From positions 1 to 25,111 of the forward strand of contig CAJUMH010000037.1 in NCBI GenBank assembly GCA_910587145.1: a stretch of 25,111 nt of DNA, read 5' to 3'. This DNA is from an uncultured Ruthenibacterium sp. (GTDB lineage Bacteria; Bacillota; Clostridia; Oscillospirales; Ruminococcaceae). Position 1 is the stretch's first letter. Each line of letters opens with the position of its first letter. The notes beneath the pieces were generated by a model that did not search any database, was not told where the DNA came from, and worked only from the letters and a program-made list of their open reading frames with translations. The position numbers and the translations under genes were made by a program. Shown here in pieces: positions 1 through 8,277 of this stretch.

Positions 1-13
1 TTTTCTTATTCAC
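1..13 (-). CDS. possible 5' end of a further gene (partial, cut by window edge)
   Basis: Reading the minus strand leftwards from guaA, a purine-rich GAGGGG block lies 5 bases before a GTG that opens a frame (Val/Met-Asn-Lys-Lys) running off the window. The Asn-Lys-Lys start would suit many proteins and gives no function. A TATAAT hexamer sits at 45-50 on the same strand but has no convincing -35 partner. Only four codons are visible, so this is a tentative start call. Confidence 0.3.
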
Positions 14-53
14 GTTATCCCCTCGCTCCTGATCTCTCCATTTGATTATACTA

Positions 54-1595
54 CTATTCGAACTCCACCGTTGCGGGCGGCTTGCCGGTGCAATCGTACA
101 GCACGCGGTTCACGTGCGGCACCTCGTTCACAATGCGGCGGGACGCCGCGTCCAATACTTCCCACGGCAGGCGCGCGGCCTCGGCCGTCATAAAATCGGC
201 CGTCTCCACGGCGCGCAGCGCCACGGCGTAATCGTAAGTGCGCTCATCGCCCATTACGCCCACGCTGCGCATGTTTGTAAGCGCAGCGAAGTACTGGCCC
301 AGCCCGGCCGCAGCACCCGCGCGCTCCACTTCCTCGCGGTAGATGGCATCGGCCTGCTGCAGCATGGCGATTTTTTCGGGCGTCACGGCGCCGATGATGC
401 GGATGGCAAGGCCCGGGCCTGGGAACGGCTGGCGGCTGACGAGCTTTTCGGGAATGCCCAGCTCGCGCCCGGCGGCGCGCACCTCATCCTTAAACAAATC
501 GCGCAGCGGCTCAACGATCTCTTTGAAATCGACATGCTCGGGCAGGCCGCCCACGTTGTGGTGGCTTTTGATTACGACGGATTCGCCGCCGAGGCCGCTT
601 TCCACCACGTCCGGATAGATCGTGCCCTGCACGAGGAAATCCACCGCGCCGATTTTTTTTGCCTCTTCTTCAAACACGCGGATGAACTCTTCCCCAATGA
701 TCCTGCGTTTCTGCTCGGGCTCCTCCACGCCGGCCAATTTTTCGTAAAAGCGGCTGCGCGCGTTGACGCAGACGAAATCCAGATCATACGGGCCGTCCTT
801 GCCGAATACCGCGCAAACCTCTTCGCTTTCGTTTTGGCGCAGCAGGCCGTGATCGACAAACACACAGGTGAGCTGACGGCCCACCGCCTTTGCGAGCAGC
901 ACCGCCGCAACCGAGGAATCCACACCGCCCGACAGCGCGCACAAAACGCGCCCCGCGCCGATTTTTTTGCGCAGCGCGGCAACCGATTGTTCTACAAAGG
1001 ATTCCATCCTCCAGTCACCCGTGCAGCCGCAGATCTGATAAACAAAATTGGAAAGCATTTTCGCGCCCTCCTGCGTGTGCAGCACCTCCGGGTGGAACTG
1101 CATTGCATACAGGCCCTTTTCCGGCCATTCCATCGCAGCGCACGGGCAATGGGCGCTGTGTGCGCAAACGGTAAAGCCCGGCGCCGCCGTCTCGATATAA
1201 TCGGTGTGGCTCATCCAGCAGACAGTATCGGGCGAAACGCCCTCGAACAGCTTTGAGGCCGTATCCACATGCACCAGCGTTTTGCCGTATTCGCGCACGG
1301 GCGCTTTGCACACCCTGCCGCCAAGCAGCTGCGCCATCAGCTGCGCGCCATAGCACAGGCCCAGAACGGGAATGCCCAATTCAAAAATTTCGGCGCTCAC
1401 CGTCGGAGCGTTTGGCGCATAAACGCTGCTCCAGCCGCCGGTAAAGATCACGCCCTTGGGCCGCTTTGTTTTTACGGCCTCCAACGCCTTTGAGTAGGGA
1501 ACGATCTCGCTGTAAACGTGACATTCGCGCACGCGGCGCGCGATTAGCTGGTTATACTGGCCGCCAAAATCGACGACGATCACACCTTCGAACAT
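54..1595 (-). CDS. guaA: GMP synthase (glutamine-hydrolysing)
   Basis: Converts XMP to GMP using glutamine amide nitrogen and ATP, the last step of guanine nucleotide synthesis; cytosolic dimer. The 513-residue length is normal for the one-chain enzyme. Residues 1-190 are a class I glutamine amidotransferase with nucleophile Cys81 (GLCYG), His168 and Glu170 (FHPE). Residues about 200-395 are the ATP-pyrophosphatase domain with the P-loop SGGVDSS at 222-228. The C-terminal dimerisation domain carries the PFPGPGLAIR signature. The start is the ATG preceded by an AAGGAGAAGGAAGG purine block. One oddity: the normally GGP-type turn near residue 53 reads Gly-Gly-Trp. It follows ppa, from which a terminator separates it, so it is probably transcribed on its own, although I found no clear promoter. 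Confidence 0.97.
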   Translation of the reverse strand: MFEGVIVVDFGGQYNQLIARRVRECHVYSEIVPYSKALEAVKTKRPKGVIFTGGWSSVYAPNAPTVSAEIFELGIPVLGLCYGAQLMAQLLGGRVCKAPVREYGKTLVHVDTASKLFEGVSPDTVCWMSHTDYIETAAPGFTVCAHSAHCPCAAMEWPEKGLYAMQFHPEVLHTQEGAKMLSNFVYQICGCTGDWRMESFVEQSVAALRKKIGAGRVLCALSGGVDSSVAAVLLAKAVGRQLTCVFVDHGLLRQNESEEVCAVFGKDGPYDLDFVCVNARSRFYEKLAGVEEPEQKRRIIGEEFIRVFEEEAKKIGAVDFLVQGTIYPDVVESGLGGESVVIKSHHNVGGLPEHVDFKEIVEPLRDLFKDEVRAAGRELGIPEKLVSRQPFPGPGLAIRIIGAVTPEKIAMLQQADAIYREEVERAGAAAGLGQYFAALTNMRSVGVMGDERTYDYAVALRAVETADFMTAEAARLPWEVLDAASRRIVNEVPHVNRVLYDCTGKPPATVEFE

Positions 1596-1686
1596 AGCTG
1601 CTTTCCTTCCTTCTCCTTGTATTTCTTTTCCTGTTTCTCTTCTTTATGGCTTTGCTTTTTGCCGCTCCGTGCTTCTTTGTCTGTAC

Positions 1687-1719
1687 AAAAAAGCGGCTGT
1701 CGGTTTTACAGTCAGCCGC
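1687..1719 (-). terminator. intrinsic terminator downstream of ppa
   Basis: On the minus strand a perfect 7-bp GC-rich stem (GCGGCTG with CAGCCGC, loop 13) is followed directly by six T. It lies 18 bases after the ppa stop and before guaA, so it separates the two genes. Confidence 0.85.
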
Positions 1720-1736
1720 ACGCCGCGGGGCATCGC

Positions 1737-2270
1737 TCAGCGGCAGAATTTTTCTATGTACGCGTCCAGACAGCTCTGTACCACACGCCGCGCCTCGTCC
1801 GCGCCTTTTACTTCATCGACAATCGTATCCTTGCCCTCTAAATTCTTGTACACGGTAAAGAAATGCTTCATCTCGCTGAAAATATGGCCGGGCAGCTCGG
1901 TGATGTCCTTATATTCATTGTAATTCGGATCCTCGAACGGAATGGCAATGATTTTTTCGTCCATCTTGCCCTGATCCAGCATCGTAATCACGCCGATGGG
2001 ATAGCAGCGCACCAGACTGAGCGGCGCAAGCACCTCGCTGCATAGCACCAGCACATCCAGCGGGTCGCCGTCGTCGGCATAGGTGCGCGGGATGAGGCCG
2101 TAATTCGCCGGATAGTGCGTAGAGGTATAGAGAATGCGATCCAGAATGATGTGTCCCGTCGCCTTGTCCAGCTCGTACTTTTTCTTGGATCCCTTCTCGA
2201 TCTCGATCACCGCAATAAAATCGCCCGGGTTGATGCGCGACGGACTGATGTCGTGCCAGATGTTTGTCAT
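1737..2270 (-). CDS. ppa: inorganic pyrophosphatase, family I
   Basis: Hydrolyses pyrophosphate to two phosphates in the cytosol, pulling biosynthetic reactions forward; it needs Mg2+. The protein is 177 residues, the usual family I size. The metal-binding signature DGDPLDVLV is present with Asp67, Asp69 and Asp72, followed by Asp104 and Lys106 (MDEK). The ATG at 2270 is chosen because AGAGGAG lies 7 bases upstream; the frame is open for 49 more codons upstream, but that part is low-complexity, unlike the family, and runs into the his terminator region. Its neighbours are the his operon upstream (HisG and HisIE both release pyrophosphate) and guaA downstream (also pyrophosphate-releasing). 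A shared role is plausible, but terminators bracket the gene. Confidence 0.96.
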   Translation of the reverse strand: MTNIWHDISPSRINPGDFIAVIEIEKGSKKKYELDKATGHIILDRILYTSTHYPANYGLIPRTYADDGDPLDVLVLCSEVLAPLSLVRCYPIGVITMLDQGKMDEKIIAIPFEDPNYNEYKDITELPGHIFSEMKHFFTVYKNLEGKDTIVDEVKGADEARRVVQSCLDAYIEKFCR

Positions 2271-2446
2271 ACTGCTTCTCCTCTCTGCGCTGCCCTTACG
2301 GGCCTGTCTTTGCAAGCTTTTTCGTTTGGAGTGCTTTTGAAAGGGATCGGGAGCTTTTGCGGCCGGCGGCGAAACGAAAAGGCGAAACGCCTGTTGGTTT
2401 GCGTCACGGCACCGCACCGCCGTTCGGCCGGGAACCTCACTGTATC

Positions 2447-2482
2447 AAAAAAACGCACCGCCCGGCCGAAGCCTCGCGCCGC
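2447..2482 (-). terminator. probable intrinsic terminator of the his operon
   Basis: Minus strand: a GC-rich imperfect hairpin closed by a TTCG tetraloop (GGC-TTCG-GCC, a 2x2 internal loop, then CGC/GCG and further pairs) is followed by G and seven T. It begins 11 bases after the stop of the histidinol phosphatase gene. The 5' half can also pair over 10 bp with a downstream copy at 2423-2432. Confidence 0.7.
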
Positions 2483-2493
2483 AGATGGGATCT

Positions 2494-3309
2494 TTACAGC
2501 GGCTTATCGACAAACACGCCGTTTTCCCACACCGCAACGCTGGCAAAGCCAATCTCCCGCAACAGCGCGAGCGCCTCGTTGAACCAGTATGTCAGCGCGC
2601 TCGTGCAGTGCGCGTCTCCGTTCACCGTAACACGCGCGCCGCGCGCGCACAGTGCCTTCAGCAAAAAGCGCGCCGGATACGGCTCTTCGCAGCAGCCACG
2701 GAACATGCCGCCCGTGTTCAGCTCGAACACAGCGCCCGTGTCGGCGCACACCTGCAGCGCCTGCAGTGCTGCGGTACGGTAAGCGGGATCGTCCTCGCAA
2801 AAAAGGCGGTTTCCCCGGTTGTTCTTTTTCACCAGATCAAAATGGCCGATGACCTCGGGCCGAAAGCGCCGCGCGTTTTCGGCCACCAGAGCGTAATACG
2901 CGCGCACCATGGCCAGCGCGTTGCCGCCGAACATAGTTTGGACGCAGACGTCCAGCGTGCCGGCATCCCCGTCCACGGCGAAATAACTGCCCGCGTCATC
3001 CCGCAAATAATGTACCGAGCCGATGATGTAATCCAGCGCCGCGCGATCCTGCACGGGAGCATAGTAATCCTGCTCCATGCCTACGGCGATGTGCAGGCGG
3101 CCGTTGTACGCGCGCTGCAGCGCACGCAGGCTGCGGATATATTCCGCCTCGCTGCAAATGGAATAATCCGGATCGAACGGCGCGCGGCTGTGGCCGGAAA
3201 AGCCAAAATCGGTAAACCCGGCGGCCAGCGCCGCACGGGCCATTTCCTCAGGCGTATTTTTTCCGTCGCACAGCGTGGTGTGGTTATGGGTAGAGGACGT
3301 TAAAAGCAT
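2494..3309 (-). CDS. hisJ: histidinol-phosphatase, PHP family (HisJ/HisK type)
   Basis: Removes phosphate from L-histidinol phosphate, the penultimate step of histidine synthesis. The 271-residue protein has the PHP-fold metal motifs in order: H-x-H at residues 8 and 10 followed by DG, His40 (FSGH), Glu79 (GMEQD), His100 (GSVHY), His156-x-Asp158 (GHFD) and Asp232-x-His234 (GDAH). This trinuclear-metal class replaces the HAD-type HisB phosphatase domain, consistent with the short monofunctional HisB in this operon. The start is the ATG at 3309; the frame stays open upstream through hisIE but nothing there resembles the family. Its GGAAGG site is about 15 bases away, longer than usual. It is the last gene of the his operon, 80 bases after hisIE. 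Confidence 0.93.
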   Translation of the reverse strand: MLLTSSTHNHTTLCDGKNTPEEMARAALAAGFTDFGFSGHSRAPFDPDYSICSEAEYIRSLRALQRAYNGRLHIAVGMEQDYYAPVQDRAALDYIIGSVHYLRDDAGSYFAVDGDAGTLDVCVQTMFGGNALAMVRAYYALVAENARRFRPEVIGHFDLVKKNNRGNRLFCEDDPAYRTAALQALQVCADTGAVFELNTGGMFRGCCEEPYPARFLLKALCARGARVTVNGDAHCTSALTYWFNEALALLREIGFASVAVWENGVFVDKPL

Positions 3310-3389
3310 ATGGATCCGTTCTTTCCTTCCCGTGGCAGGCGCAAAGCGCATCCGCCCCTGCGGAAAACAGCCGGCGCCGCCCGCAGGGC

Positions 3390-4034
3390 CTATCGCATCG
3401 TCTCCTGCTTTACCTTGTGATCGATCACATGGCGGGAGGCGAGCTCCTCGCGCACATCCGCGAGCGTAAGGCCCATTTCCACCATCAATACAAGTACATG
3501 ATAGCACAAATCGGAGATTTCGTAAATGGTTTCTTCGCGATTGTTTTTCATGGCGCCGATGATCACCTCGGTGCACTCTTCGCCCACCTTCTTCAGGATC
3601 TTTTCGCGCCCCTTTTGGAACAGATAGGTGGTGTAGCTGCCCTCCGGGCGCTCGGCATTGCGCTGCTGCAGCAATTCGTAGAGCGTCTGCAGGGTAAATT
3701 GCTGCACGGTTTCGTCCTCGAACAGCAGATTGGTAAAGCAGGAATCTGTGCCAAGGTGGCAGGCCGGGCCGTCCTTGATCACCTCTACCACCAGCGCGTC
3801 GCCGTCGCAATCGGCCGTAACGGATACCACGTACTGCACATTGCCGCTTGTTTCACCCTTGCGCCACAGCGTCTGCCGCGAGCGCGAAAAAAAGCAGGTA
3901 CGCTTTTCCCGCAATGTAATCGCAAGGCTCTCGGCATTCATATAGGCCACGGTGAGTACCTTTTTGGTGAAAAAATCCTGCACAACGGCAGGGATCAGGC
4001 CCTTTTCGTCAAATTTCAGATCCTGGGTTGTCAT
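3390..4034 (-). CDS. hisIE: bifunctional phosphoribosyl-AMP cyclohydrolase / phosphoribosyl-ATP pyrophosphatase
   Basis: Carries out steps 2 and 3 of histidine synthesis: PR-ATP to PR-AMP, then ring opening to ProFAR. The 214 residues contain an N-terminal HisI domain (1-115) and a C-terminal HisE domain (about 117-210). HisI shows SRSRQTLWRKGETSGN, the Mg2+ motif D75-C-D77-G-D79, and zinc ligands Cys76, Cys92 and Cys99 (CHLGTDSCF). HisE shows KKVGEECTE (Glu152, Glu153, Glu156) and the ExxD motif Glu172/Asp175. AAAGGAGA lies 6 bases before the ATG. It sits 21 bases after hisF in the his operon. The HisI-HisE order is the standard fusion. Confidence 0.96.
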   Translation of the reverse strand: MTTQDLKFDEKGLIPAVVQDFFTKKVLTVAYMNAESLAITLREKRTCFFSRSRQTLWRKGETSGNVQYVVSVTADCDGDALVVEVIKDGPACHLGTDSCFTNLLFEDETVQQFTLQTLYELLQQRNAERPEGSYTTYLFQKGREKILKKVGEECTEVIIGAMKNNREETIYEISDLCYHVLVLMVEMGLTLADVREELASRHVIDHKVKQETMR

Positions 4035-4055
4035 ATTGGCTCTCCTTTCTGTCCG

Positions 4056-4811
4056 CTATCTCCGCATCGGGATCCCGTTTTCGGCGAGATAGCGCTTCAA
4101 ATCGGCAATGTCTACCTCGCCGAAGTGGAAAATGCTGGCGGCCAGGCCCGCATCCACGCCGGGCAGGGCAAACAGCTCTTTGAAATCCTCCATTTTCCCC
4201 GCGCCGCCCGATGCAATGATCGGCACGGACACGCGCTTTGCCAGCGCGGCCAGCATCTCCAGATCGAACCCCTGCTTCACGCCGTCGGTATCAATGCTGT
4301 TCAGCACAATCTCGCCCGCACCCGCCTCTTCACCGCGCACGGCCCATTCCATCGCGTCGATGCCGGTATCCTCGCGCCCGCCCTTCGCAAACAGATGATA
4401 GGCGCCGTCCACGCGGGCCACATCCATCGAAAGCACCACGCACTGGTCTCCATAGCGCTTTGCGGCCTCGGCGATCAGCGCCGGGTTTTGGATGGCGCCG
4501 GAATTAACGCTCACCTTATCCGCCCCCGCCTTCAATACACGGTCGAAATCGTCCAGCGTGCGGATCGCGCCGCCCACCGTCAGCGGAATAAAAATGCTGC
4601 GCGCCACGTTTCGCAGCACATCCGTAAAAAGGCCGCGCCCCTCGGCGCTGGCCGTGATATCGTAGAATACCAGCTCGTCCGCGCCCGCATCGTTGTAGCG
4701 GCGCGCCAGCGTAACAGGGTCTTCCACATCCTGCACGCCTCTGAAATTAACCCCCTTGACAACGCGCCCGTCGCGGATGTCCAGGCAGGGAATGATGCGT
4801 TTTGTCACCAT
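4056..4811 (-). CDS. hisF: imidazole glycerol phosphate synthase, cyclase subunit
   Basis: A (beta/alpha)8-barrel subunit that uses ammonia from HisH to turn PRFAR into imidazole glycerol phosphate and AICAR. It is 251 residues with the catalytic acids Asp11 (CLDIRDGRVVKG) and Asp130 (LSMDVA), phosphate-binding GG at 80-81 and the SGGAG loop. The true start is the ATG at 4811, where the HisF N terminus begins MVTKRIIPCLD; the open frame upstream overlaps hisA and is not family-like. AAAGGGG lies 10 bases upstream. The gap after hisA is only 16 bases, which indicates co-translation. Confidence 0.97.
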   Translation of the reverse strand: MVTKRIIPCLDIRDGRVVKGVNFRGVQDVEDPVTLARRYNDAGADELVFYDITASAEGRGLFTDVLRNVARSIFIPLTVGGAIRTLDDFDRVLKAGADKVSVNSGAIQNPALIAEAAKRYGDQCVVLSMDVARVDGAYHLFAKGGREDTGIDAMEWAVRGEEAGAGEIVLNSIDTDGVKQGFDLEMLAALAKRVSVPIIASGGAGKMEDFKELFALPGVDAGLAASIFHFGEVDIADLKRYLAENGIPMRR

Positions 4812-4827
4812 ACCGGCTGTTCCCCTT

Positions 4828-5553
4828 TCAATCGTTCCCGCGCGCCGCGCGCAGCACATCCGGCAGCGCCAGCGCCCCGGTATAGAGGGCCTTGCCGACG
4901 ATGGCCGCGTCCACCCCGAGCGCGGCGAGCGCCCGGATATCCTGCAGAGACGAAACGCCGCCCGACGCCGTAACGGCAAGGCCCGGCGCGGCGCGCAGGA
5001 GGGTTTTGTACACGTCTAAGTTAATCCCGCGCATCGCGCCGTCGCGGGAAATATCCGTATAGATCACGGCGGCGACACCCGCCTGCTGCAGCTGCCCGCA
5101 AAAATCGACGCCGCACACCGCGCTGACGCTGAGCCAGCCGTCCGTCGCCACAAAGCCGTCCTTTGCGTCCACCCCGACGGCAATCTTCTCGCCGTATTTG
5201 TCCACCATGCGCTTTAAAAAATCGAAATCGCGCAGCGCCGCCGTACCCAGGATCACACGGCCCGCGCCGCGTTCGAGGTAGGCGCGAATGCGCGCTTCGT
5301 CCCGAATGCCGCCGCCGATCTCGACAAACATGCCCGTTGCCGCGATGATTTCGGCAACCGTCTCAAAATTGGAAAGCGCACCGTCCTTCGCGCCGTCCAG
5401 ATCCACAACGTGCAGATCTTCCGCCCCCTGCCGCGCAAAGCCGCGCGCCACGGCGGCGGGGTCGCTGCCGTAAACCTCCATTCTGTTGTAATCGCCCTGC
5501 GTCAGGCGCACCACCTGCCCGCCGCGCAGATCAATCGCCGGGAATATCCGCAT
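4828..5553 (-). CDS. hisA: ProFAR isomerase (phosphoribosylformimino-AICAR-phosphate isomerase)
   Basis: Catalyses the Amadori rearrangement of ProFAR to PRFAR, step 4 of histidine synthesis, in the cytosol. It is 241 residues, a (beta/alpha)8 barrel related to HisF. The catalytic pair is Asp8 (FPAIDLRGG) and Asp129 (VGVDAKDG). The phosphate-binding segments EIGGGIR and TASGGVSS and the YTDISRDG strand are visible. The start ATG has AGGAAG 8 bases upstream. It lies 126 bases after hisH in the his operon; that gap is GC-rich without a convincing terminator. Confidence 0.97.
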   Translation of the reverse strand: MRIFPAIDLRGGQVVRLTQGDYNRMEVYGSDPAAVARGFARQGAEDLHVVDLDGAKDGALSNFETVAEIIAATGMFVEIGGGIRDEARIRAYLERGAGRVILGTAALRDFDFLKRMVDKYGEKIAVGVDAKDGFVATDGWLSVSAVCGVDFCGQLQQAGVAAVIYTDISRDGAMRGINLDVYKTLLRAAPGLAVTASGGVSSLQDIRALAALGVDAAIVGKALYTGALALPDVLRAARGND

Positions 5554-5679
5554 CGCCGCCGCTTCCTTTCCTTTGGGGATCTCTGGTTTTTCAATACAAT
5601 ATCGGGCGGCGGGCTCTCTTTTGCGCCCGCGCGCCGCGTGTCTGAGCCTTTTGCCCTCTCCCCGCGCCCGCTTTATGCT

Positions 5680-6300
5680 TTACAGCGCCGCAAAAGCCCG
5701 CAGAATGCCGAGGCCCACCGCGCCGCTTTTTTCCGGGTGGAACTGGCAGCCGTACACATTGCCGTGCCACACAACGCCCGGCACGTCAACGCCGTATTCG
5801 GCGCCGGCCGCCAGCGCGTCCTTACAGTGCTTTGCATAGAACGAATGCACAAAATAGACGTGGTCGCCCTCGCTTGTATTGGCGAGCAGCGGGCAATCCG
5901 GCCGCTGCAGATGCAGCGCATTCCAGCCGATGTGCGGCACCTTGCAGGCGCATCCCGCCGCGGCCAGATCCGGCTGCAGCGGGCACACCTTGCCCGGCAG
6001 CAGGCAAAGGCCCGCGTGCTCGCCGTACTCATAGCTTTTTTCAAACAGCAGCTGCATGCCAAGGCAGATGCCCAGCAGCGGCTTGCCCTTTTTTGCTTCT
6101 TCCCGCAGCACCGGCACAAGGCCCGTGGCGGCAAGCTTTTCCATTGCGTCGCCGAACGCGCCCACACCCGGCAAAATGATGTGCGAGGCTGCGCGCACCT
6201 CGTCCGCGCTGCGCGTTACCCGGTTTTCCAGCCCTAAAAACGAAAGCGAGGATGACAGGCTGAACAGGTTCCCCACACCGTAATCGATCACCGCGATCAT
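5680..6300 (-). CDS. hisH: imidazole glycerol phosphate synthase, glutamine amidotransferase subunit
   Basis: Hydrolyses glutamine and channels ammonia to HisF. It is 206 residues, the usual length. The class I glutamine amidotransferase triad is Cys79 (GICLGMQ), His188 and Glu190 (QFHPEKSG). The oxyanion-loop PGVGAFGDAM segment is at 44-53. A GGAGGGG site lies 7 bases before the ATG. It is followed by hisA and hisF, giving the usual hisH-hisA-hisF order. The upstream gap to hisB (230 bases) is unusually long for this operon and carries tandem repeats. Confidence 0.97.
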   Translation of the reverse strand: MIAVIDYGVGNLFSLSSSLSFLGLENRVTRSADEVRAASHIILPGVGAFGDAMEKLAATGLVPVLREEAKKGKPLLGICLGMQLLFEKSYEYGEHAGLCLLPGKVCPLQPDLAAAGCACKVPHIGWNALHLQRPDCPLLANTSEGDHVYFVHSFYAKHCKDALAAGAEYGVDVPGVVWHGNVYGCQFHPEKSGAVGLGILRAFAAL

Positions 6301-6414
6301 GCGGCGTCCCCTCCTTCCTTTTCAAACCGGGGCTGTTGACAAAGCCGCTCCTTAAAAAATTTTGGTGCTTTGCTTGTCAGCAGCTCCAAGCCGTTCCAAG
6401 CCGACGCCGGCTCT

Positions 6415-6510
6415 TTTGGCGCCGATTGCAAACATCTTCGGCGCCGGCGCAAACTTTTTCAATGCCGGTTGCAAGCTTTTTCGTCGCCGGCGCAAACTTT
6501 TTCGGCGCTG
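6415..6510. repeat. four imperfect 21-22 bp tandem repeats in the hisH-hisB gap
   Basis: Reading the plus strand, GCAAAC or GCAAGC recurs at 6428, 6449, 6471 and 6492, giving spacings of 21, 22 and 21. Each copy pairs a T-run (TTTTT) with a GC-rich half (CGCCGGCGC or a variant). The units sit just downstream of the hisB stop on the coding (minus) strand. The rest of the 230-base gap shows no gene. Confidence 0.8.
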
Positions 6511-6530
6511 CCAAAAGCCCGAACCGGCTC

Positions 6531-7121
6531 TTACAGGATCGTACCCTTGGTGGAGGGAATCTCGTTTGCGTGCTCCGCATCGATGGAGACGGCCTCGGCC
6601 AGCGCGCGCGCCAGCGCCTTGAACGCGCCCTCGATGATGTGGTGGCTGTTTTCGCCCGCAAGCCGGCGCACATGCACCGCACAGCCAAGGCTGCGCGCAA
6701 AGCCCAGCAGAAACTCGTGCACGAGCTGCGTATCAAAGGTGCCCACCTTTTCTGTCGGGATCTCCAGCGCATCGCCCACGGCCGCGCGCCCGCTGATATC
6801 CACCGCCGCCAGAATCAGCGCCTCGTCCATCGGCAAAATGCACGAGCCGTAGCGGCGAATGCCCGCCCGATCGCCCAGCGCATCGCTGAACGCCCGGCCC
6901 AGCACAATGGCGGTATCCTCCACTGTGTGGTGATCGTCCACATGCGTATCGCCGCGGCAGATAAGCTTCAGCCCAAACCGCCCGTGTCGGGCAAACAATT
7001 CGAGCATATGGTTCAAAAAGCCGCATCCGGTACCGACCTCATAGCTTCCAACGCCATCCAGATTCAATGTCAGCTCGATGTCCGTCTCCGCGGTCTTGCG
7101 CGCAAGCGTCACGATCCGCAT
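6531..7121 (-). CDS. hisB: imidazoleglycerol-phosphate dehydratase (monofunctional)
   Basis: Dehydrates imidazole glycerol phosphate to imidazole acetol phosphate, step 6. It is a manganese enzyme that assembles as 24-mers in the family. Metal-binding motifs are present: FLNHML (His38), DDHHTVED (His64, His65, Glu68), VHE (135-136) and NSHHIIEGAFKALARAL (His160, His161, Glu164). With 196 residues it lacks the HAD phosphatase domain of enterobacterial HisB, matching the separate PHP phosphatase at the operon end. I chose the ATG at 7121 because AGGAGG lies 8 bases upstream; an in-frame ATG two codons earlier is too close to that site. The hisC stop is 85 bases upstream. Confidence 0.96.
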   Translation of the reverse strand: MRIVTLARKTAETDIELTLNLDGVGSYEVGTGCGFLNHMLELFARHGRFGLKLICRGDTHVDDHHTVEDTAIVLGRAFSDALGDRAGIRRYGSCILPMDEALILAAVDISGRAAVGDALEIPTEKVGTFDTQLVHEFLLGFARSLGCAVHVRRLAGENSHHIIEGAFKALARALAEAVSIDAEHANEIPSTKGTIL

Positions 7122-7206
7122 ATTCATTCCTCCTGTCGGTTGATCCATTCCTTCGCTCCCCCGAGCGAAAAGCAATCGGGCAAACAGTATGCCTGTGCGT
7201 TCGGCT

Positions 7207-8262
7207 TTACAGCAGGCCGCGCGTTGCTTCCACAAGGCGTTCCATCTGCGCGCGCGTACCTACAGAGACGCGCACCCAATCCGCAGTGCGCGGCGCCGCA
7301 AAATGGCGCACCAGAATGTTGTTTTTGCGCAGCGCAGCGTAATACTCCGCACCCGAGATGCGCGGGTTTTTGCCCGCGAACACAAAATTTGTGCTGCTTT
7401 GCGTAACGGTAAAGCCAAAGCCGCGCAGCTGGCGCGCCGTCCAATCGCGTACCGCCGTTATCTCCGCACAGCATTTTGCAAAATAGTCCGCGTCCCGCAG
7501 CGCAGAAATACCCGCCAAAAGCGTAAGGCTGTTGACGTTATAGGGGTTGATGCTGCATCGCACCGTGTTCAGATCGCGGATCACATCCTCGCTGCCGGCC
7601 GCAAAGCCCAGCCGCGCGCCCGCGAGGCTGCGGCTTTTGGAAAACGTTCTTACAACAAGCAGATTCTCATAGCGCGGCAGCAGCGATACCGCGCTCTCCC
7701 CGCCGAAATCGATGTACGCCTCGTCGATGAGGCACAGCCGGTTCGGATCCTGACAAAGCAGTTTTTCAATCTGCCGCAGCGGCAAATACAGGCCGGTAGG
7801 GGCGTTCGGATTTGCAAGAACGACCATTCCGGGAAAGCCCTCGTAATCCTCCACCGCAACCGTAAGATCCTCGCGCAGCGGCACAATTTGGGACGGCAGG
7901 CCGAAAAAGCGGGAAAGCACATCGTAAAAGCCATAGGTGATGTCCGGATAGGCCGCGCCCTTCTCCGCGAATGCGGAAAACGCAAATTGCAGCACCTCAT
8001 CCGAGCCGTTGCCCGCAAGCACCTGCCCGCAGCCGACGCCCAGCGTATCGGCCAGCACGCGCAGGAAGTCCGCGCAGTTTGGGTCGGAATAAAGGTTCAG
8101 CCGGGCAATCTCTCCGCTGTGCAGCGCCTTTTGCACCATTGGGCTGGGCGGAAACGGGTTTTCGTTTGTGTTCAGCTTCAGCAGATCCTGCACGCCGCGC
8201 GGCTGTTCGCCGGGCGTATACGGTTCAACCGCGCGCAGCGCCTCCTTCAAAAAACGGCTCAT
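7207..8262 (-). CDS. hisC: histidinol-phosphate aminotransferase
   Basis: PLP-dependent fold-type I aminotransferase that transfers an amino group from glutamate to imidazole acetol phosphate. It is 351 residues, typical of HisC. Visible motifs are NTNENPFPPSP (substrate region, 31-41), GNGSDEV (84-90), the ANPNAPTG loop (150-157), the IDEAYIDF strand (179-186, Asp180 for the pyridine nitrogen), and the Schiff-base Lys209 in TFSKSRSLAGARLG. The ribosome site AAGGAGGG overlaps the stop region of the PNPOx-family gene 15 bases upstream, so the two genes are tightly coupled. Confidence 0.96.
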   Translation of the reverse strand: MSRFLKEALRAVEPYTPGEQPRGVQDLLKLNTNENPFPPSPMVQKALHSGEIARLNLYSDPNCADFLRVLADTLGVGCGQVLAGNGSDEVLQFAFSAFAEKGAAYPDITYGFYDVLSRFFGLPSQIVPLREDLTVAVEDYEGFPGMVVLANPNAPTGLYLPLRQIEKLLCQDPNRLCLIDEAYIDFGGESAVSLLPRYENLLVVRTFSKSRSLAGARLGFAAGSEDVIRDLNTVRCSINPYNVNSLTLLAGISALRDADYFAKCCAEITAVRDWTARQLRGFGFTVTQSSTNFVFAGKNPRISGAEYYAALRKNNILVRHFAAPRTADWVRVSVGTRAQMERLVEATRGLL

Positions 8263-8277
8263 ACTTTTTCCCTCCTT

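Noticed and set aside
1596..1736. Purine riboswitch upstream of guaA
   Set aside because: The gap holds the ppa terminator and a purine-rich leader, but no three-way junction pattern was seen.
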